A stretch of 64,000 bases of DNA from Leptospira selangorensis (lineage in GTDB: Bacteria > Spirochaetota > Leptospiria > Leptospirales > Leptospiraceae). Shown one piece after another: positions 60,225 through 64,000 of this stretch. How positions within the stretch are numbered: the stretch's first letter is position 1; the number at the start of each line of letters is the position of its first letter. The stretch spans positions 382,060 through 446,059 of the forward strand of contig NZ_RQES01000016.1 in NCBI RefSeq assembly GCF_004769405.1, given 5' to 3'. Position numbers and translations under genes: made by a program. The notes beneath the pieces were generated by a model. That model was not told where the DNA came from and did not search any database. It worked only from the letters and a program-made list of their open reading frames with translations.

Positions 60225-61682
60225 TTAAGCGGGATCTCCGCTGCCTACAGGAACCGGTTCGTTTTCAGGAAGTAAACTTAAACCGCCGGCTTCCAATGCA
60301 GGTTCGGAGATAGTTTCCGTCGGGATCGGTTGAGATTTTTTAGAAAGTTTGAAATAATAATAGAGCGGAATAGAGAATAGAGTGAACCCAAAACCCCAAA
60401 GAGCTTCTGCACTTTTGTTGTATAGCAATGTTGCAATAATCAGAATATTAGAAAGTATATATAGATAGGTTGAATAAGGATAGCCTGGTATCTTAAATTC
60501 ATTTTTTAAATGTCTTTTTTCGAAAATGACAGGAGTGTAAGCGGTGATCGTTGCAAGTAATAGTGTGGAGCAAGTGATCAGATATAAAAGTGATTCTATC
60601 TCTTTTACAAAACAAAAAAGACAAGCATACAAAAACTGAAAGATCAAAGACTTATAAGGGCTATGATATTTAGAATGTAATTTGGCCATACTCGGAAAGA
60701 AGAATCCGTCTCTTGCCATAGCAAAATAGATCCTGGAACCGCCGATGATATAAGCGGAAATTCCGCCTAGGAATACCCAGCAAATAAATGCAGTGATCAG
60801 GATATTCACACCATTTCCGAATAAAAATCCGGAAGCAGTCACACCGATCTTCTCGTCTCCCGCCAAAAATTGGACAGGAGCAGAGCTCAAATACAGAAAA
60901 TTGATCAGAACATAAAGAAGAGTCACTAAAATGCAGGAAACGATCACTGCTTTGTAAATATTCTTCTCCGGATCCTTTACTTCTTCTGCTACGTAAGTGA
61001 TCATATTCCAGCCCAAATAAGAAAAGGTGACCGGGATCGCTCCTGCAAGTAAAAGATTCCATCCCTGAAGATCGGAAGGGATCAGAGAAAAAGATTCAAA
61101 ATTTTGAATATTATAATTTCCTATAGTAAAACCCAGAGTCACGAAAGCGACTAAACCCAAAATTTTGAAAGTAGTGAAAAAATTTTGGATACGAGAAGCG
61201 AATCCGATACCGAAAAAGTTCACGATCGTAAAAAATAAGATCGTGGAGATCCCTATGATTTGAGCTATACCCAGGGAGAATGTGATGCCTAAAAACTTGG
61301 ACTCTAAGAAATAAATGTCCCAACTGGGATTAAATAAGGTTAAAAACGATTTAGAGAAAGCAATTGCGGAAAGAGAGATAGATGCCGAAAAATTCACAGA
61401 CAAAGAAAGCCAGCCGCTCGAAAACGCAACGATAGGAGAGTAGGCCTCCTTTAGATAAACATAATCTCCTCCAGCATACGGAAAGATGCTCGCCGATTTC
61501 GCATAACTCATCGCACCTGCGATTGCGAGCAACCCACCCAAGATCCAACAGAGGAGTGCCCAATTCGGATTGGCGGTTTGGGTCAGTATATAGCCCGTAG
61601 TGATAAAAATCCCCGGTCCGACCATAGAGCTGAACATGAGAGAAATGGAATCGTAAAGATTAAGAGAACGGCGGAGTTTCAT
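60225..61682 (-). CDS. APC-superfamily amino acid permease
   Basis: 485 residues with about 12 membrane helices. Typical starts [27 protein letters not shown] (substrate-binding unwound helix 1) and [23 protein letters not shown]. It imports amino acids by cation symport or exchange in the inner membrane. The C-terminal 35 residues are Pro/Glu-rich and cytoplasmic. It is upstream of the small membrane protein gene and divergent from the GT-C gene. Confidence 0.94.
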   Translation of the reverse strand: MKLRRSLNLYDSISLMFSSMVGPGIFITTGYILTQTANPNWALLCWILGGLLAIAGAMSYAKSASIFPYAGGDYVYLKEAYSPIVAFSSGWLSLSVNFSASISLSAIAFSKSFLTLFNPSWDIYFLESKFLGITFSLGIAQIIGISTILFFTIVNFFGIGFASRIQNFFTTFKILGLVAFVTLGFTIGNYNIQNFESFSLIPSDLQGWNLLLAGAIPVTFSYLGWNMITYVAEEVKDPEKNIYKAVIVSCILVTLLYVLINFLYLSSAPVQFLAGDEKIGVTASGFLFGNGVNILITAFICWVFLGGISAYIIGGSRIYFAMARDGFFFPSMAKLHSKYHSPYKSLIFQFLYACLFCFVKEIESLLYLITCSTLLLATITAYTPVIFEKRHLKNEFKIPGYPYSTYLYILSNILIIATLLYNKSAEALWGFGFTLFSIPLYYYFKLSKKSQPIPTETISEPALEAGGLSLLPENEPVPVGSGDPA

Positions 61683-61873
61683 TTCGGCTTTTGGTCAAGA
61701 TAGCCCTTTTACTTTCACTCACAAGACATTTTCAAAGGTTTTAGAAGAAGCTCAACTAGTTAGATTTGCTCGCAGTAAGGATACTTTTGGGGTTTTCTAA
61801 GGATAGTAATTTGACATGAAGGTTTGATATGGAGAATGTTGTTTGATAATTCTATTTCTATGGGGTCTGCATA

Positions 61874-63418
61874 GTGAATATTCCTTTGTCCGGATGGGCG
61901 CCGATTGTCGCAGGATCTTTTGTATTCATTGGAATGATTTTTCGTGTTCTATTTTTTTATAACTCCTCCGATGCGGCGTTGATTGGAGTGATTCCTGATG
62001 ATGCTTTCTATTATATTCAGATGGCAAGGCACCGGGTTTCGGAAGGCATTTGGACTTTCGATGGGGTTTCGGTTACTACTGGTTTTCATTTTTTATATGG
62101 ATATATTTTAGTTTTTATATACTCGATCGTCGGTGATATCAATTGGAGAAATTTATTTTTGATAATTGGTGGATTAGCTTCCGTTTTTATGGGGCTGTCC
62201 GCTTATTTTACCGCACGGGTTGCTGAGAACTTTTTTGGTAAAAGTTCTATTATGTTAGCTGTGGCCCCATTCTTTACTTTTACGGCGATTATGCAGAGTA
62301 CTGCAATGATGGAATCCTGGCTTGTTTTGTTTTTCTCAGCATCTTCGCTATATTTTTCTACACAAGATAAGGATTTATCCTTATCTGATACAATTTGGCT
62401 TTTTCTCTTGGGCGTATTCGGATCTTTATCTAGGTCTGATTTCGGGCTATTGCCAGGTGTTGTATTTTCTGCCTTTTTGATCAGTTCACTTCGCTTTAAA
62501 AGTAAAAGTTTGAAACGAAGCGCAATTGTTTTAGCCGGGGCAGTTATTGGCGTTTTTATTATTCTATTACAAAATTTCTTTATATCGGGCCATTTCTCTC
62601 AAGGGAGTGCTCAGGTAAAATTGTATTGGTCTGCTCTCGAGGGCCATTCCGTTTTGCCGGTGATAGGTTTGGTTGGTTCTATTTTTCTTCCCTTCTTTGC
62701 AAAGTTGGGTAAGTGGGTCCAAATTGCCGTATTATTATCATTTCCTGTCTTAGTAGTATACTCTTGGCGAAAGTTCATTAAGTCGAAGAATCGATCTAAT
62801 TATTATCCTTCTTTAATTTTGGCTTTCTCCTGTTTTTTTACGGTGGTTGGATATGTTTTCTTCTATCGATTTAATTCTCGAGGAGCAAATGTTTGGTATT
62901 CAGCTAATCTTATCGTACCGATGGGCATCATGCTCGCCGCAATCGGCGTCTTTTTGTTTAGAAAACGTTTATTGATTCCGGCATTTTTGGTCCTTTTCGG
63001 TTATCTTTATGTAGACAAGGCAAAATTTCTCAGCATTAGATGGCCACATCAAATTGGAATGTTGCGTGCAGGGCTTTTTCTAAAAGATAAAAAATTCACT
63101 AAGGTTGCGGCATGGAATGCAGGTATTATCAGTTACTTTTCAAGAATACCAGTGATTAATATCGATGGGTTAGCAAATGATGAGGTCTTTCCTTACATTA
63201 AAAAGAATACCTTATTCGATTATTTAAGATCAAATAATATCGATTACTTAATCGATTATGAAGAAATGCTGAAGAGCGAAGTATATCGAAAAAGGGGAGG
63301 GTACTTTGACGAGAGAATGGATCGATGTTTGCGTTCTTTGTATCCTGTCGACGCCGGCTCGCCTAAATGGAGTGAAACTGAGTTGAAACTGTTTGAATTT
63401 ATTCCGAATTGTAAATGA
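61874..63418 (+). CDS. GT-C-type membrane glycosyltransferase-like protein
   Basis: 514 residues from GTG 61874. There are about ten membrane helices, and the N-terminal periplasmic loop reads GVIPDDAFYYIQMARHRVSEG, where adjacent acidic residues (PDD) are typical of the catalytic loop of GT-C mannosyltransferase/arabinosyltransferase-like enzymes that use lipid-linked sugars. The C-terminal soluble part (about 390-514) is hydrophilic. The gene is AT-richer than those before it, hinting at a different origin. The donor and acceptor are unknown. Confidence 0.75.
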   Translation: MNIPLSGWAPIVAGSFVFIGMIFRVLFFYNSSDAALIGVIPDDAFYYIQMARHRVSEGIWTFDGVSVTTGFHFLYGYILVFIYSIVGDINWRNLFLIIGGLASVFMGLSAYFTARVAENFFGKSSIMLAVAPFFTFTAIMQSTAMMESWLVLFFSASSLYFSTQDKDLSLSDTIWLFLLGVFGSLSRSDFGLLPGVVFSAFLISSLRFKSKSLKRSAIVLAGAVIGVFIILLQNFFISGHFSQGSAQVKLYWSALEGHSVLPVIGLVGSIFLPFFAKLGKWVQIAVLLSFPVLVVYSWRKFIKSKNRSNYYPSLILAFSCFFTVVGYVFFYRFNSRGANVWYSANLIVPMGIMLAAIGVFLFRKRLLIPAFLVLFGYLYVDKAKFLSIRWPHQIGMLRAGLFLKDKKFTKVAAWNAGIISYFSRIPVINIDGLANDEVFPYIKKNTLFDYLRSNNIDYLIDYEEMLKSEVYRKRGGYFDERMDRCLRSLYPVDAGSPKWSETELKLFEFIPNCK

Positions 63419-64000
63419 AATATTATATTTATTTAATTGATCTTCGATTATTATGAAGTTCTGAGTTTTTCTGTAGGTGATCTTTTGTCCAAATGTATCC
63501 CAGTTTTACTTGGGATTTTGATTGCTGGTGTTCTATAGTTTATTATGGATTACATTTCCTTTTTAGGGCTATATTAATATATTATAATGAATTGAATCTA
63601 TGTCCCAAAGTGCCTGAAAGTATCGGAATTCCTATAAATTTTGGTTCAACTTATGTCGCATTAAAATCGCGGATTTCAAAATTCAAAAAGGATAGATTTG
63701 TAAAATTTCTATAAAAACGGTTTGACTGGCCGGGTCGATTTTGTATTTTGGTCTTCTGGCCGTTTTTAGGTCAGTAACCGAAACTTTCGAGTAGAACGGC
63801 ATTTGCCTTTCGAGCCGCAAGTTTAGGGAAGAAACAAAGTTCTTTAACAACAAATATAACTGCGAATGAGAAATTAAAATTTTTTATTAGCTGAGATTGT
63901 TCCATGGTGATGAGTTCGCCATGGGTATAATAATCTCGAACACTAAGAAAACAAATTAGAGCTACTCTCATTCTACAATAATATCGAAAGATGCAGCCCT
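63419..64000. other. Non-coding or decayed AT-rich end of window
   Basis: No confident gene in these 582 bases. A possible broken small gene is listed separately. On the minus strand, 63771-63971 is open for 66 codons (ending AARKANAVLLESFGY) but has no recognised domain and no convincing ribosome site. A transfer remnant or a real unknown gene cannot be distinguished. Confidence 0.5.
63485..63714 (+). pseudogene. Possible frameshifted small membrane protein gene
   Basis: TTG 63485 has AGGTGA upstream, like the TTG start of the Spy-like gene, and opens LSKCIPVLLGILIAGVL before a stop at 63536-63538. In the +2 frame, coding-like sequence continues across that point (VYYGLHFLFRAILIYYNELNL...), ending at 63714. 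One indel would join them into about 75 residues with an N-terminal membrane helix. Confidence 0.3.

Overview
The window looks like a chromosomal segment of a Leptospira-type spirochaete. The grounds are a medium-to-low GC content, many lipoproteins with the loose spirochaetal lipobox, frequent GTG and TTG starts, a sucB-lpd-sucA order, and a PTPS-III enzyme of the kind reported from spirochaetes that lack FolB. The species cannot be fixed from sequence alone. Nearly all of it is ordinary, tightly packed genome with many 4-base ATGA overlaps. No tRNA, rRNA, CRISPR array, intact insertion sequence or prophage was seen.

Layout. 1-8.1 kb: two unrecognised genes, a stand-alone Pycsar-effector-like membrane protein (922-1482), then a leftward run of lplA, glyA, two tandem acyltransferase-3 genes and a large unknown membrane protein. 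8.4-9.9 kb: a translationally coupled SGNH lipoprotein and a putative outer-membrane barrel. 9.9-14.2 kb: a rhomboid-like protein that lacks the catalytic histidine, then a metallo-beta-lactamase-fold enzyme coupled to PBP1A. 14.3-20.2 kb: the 2-oxoglutarate dehydrogenase genes sucB-lpd-sucA, with a structured leader, plus a DUF6941-like gene. 20.4-26.8 kb: a signalling block of histidine kinase, receiver, hybrid kinase and SpoIIE-type phosphatase. 26.8-29 kb: Ppx/GppA phosphatase and a coupled lipoprotein, leftward. 29.2-37.4 kb: the rod-shape operon mreB-mreC-mreD-PBP2-rodA followed by two unknown genes.

37.4-45.5 kb: DUF1858 protein, PTPS-III, a small membrane protein, acetoacetyl-CoA synthetase, a leftward lipoprotein / Spy-like / ECF sigma / anti-sigma-like operon, a solute-binding protein, a ferredoxin-MBL fusion and a lytic transglycosylase. 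45.5-46.2 kb is a 712-base gene-free AT-rich stretch with a cluster of related palindromes ahead of a matrixin-type lipoprotein. 46.9-55.9 kb: pepA-bcp, VOC protein, AraC regulator divergent from a GH18 lipoprotein, MBL lipoprotein divergent from a Crp/Fnr regulator, acyl-CoA dehydrogenase and crotonase. 56.1-59.8 kb: membrane-bound AraC regulator, fatty acid desaturase and condensation-type acyltransferase. 59.8-64 kb: an amino acid permease with a small membrane protein, then an AT-richer GT-C-type membrane protein and a poorly coding end with a possible broken gene.

Working together: lplA can supply lipoate to SucB and the glycine cleavage system next to glyA. PBP1A, PBP2, RodA, MreBCD and the lytic transglycosylase cover wall synthesis and turnover. 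Acetoacetyl-CoA synthetase, acyl-CoA dehydrogenase, crotonase and desaturase fit an organism living on fatty acids. The observations most worth following are the orphan Pycsar-like effector, the Cnr-like Spy/ECF/anti-sigma operon, the PTPS-III folate-bypass enzyme, the palindrome cluster at 45.66-45.87 kb and the regulator-desaturase-acyltransferase cassette.
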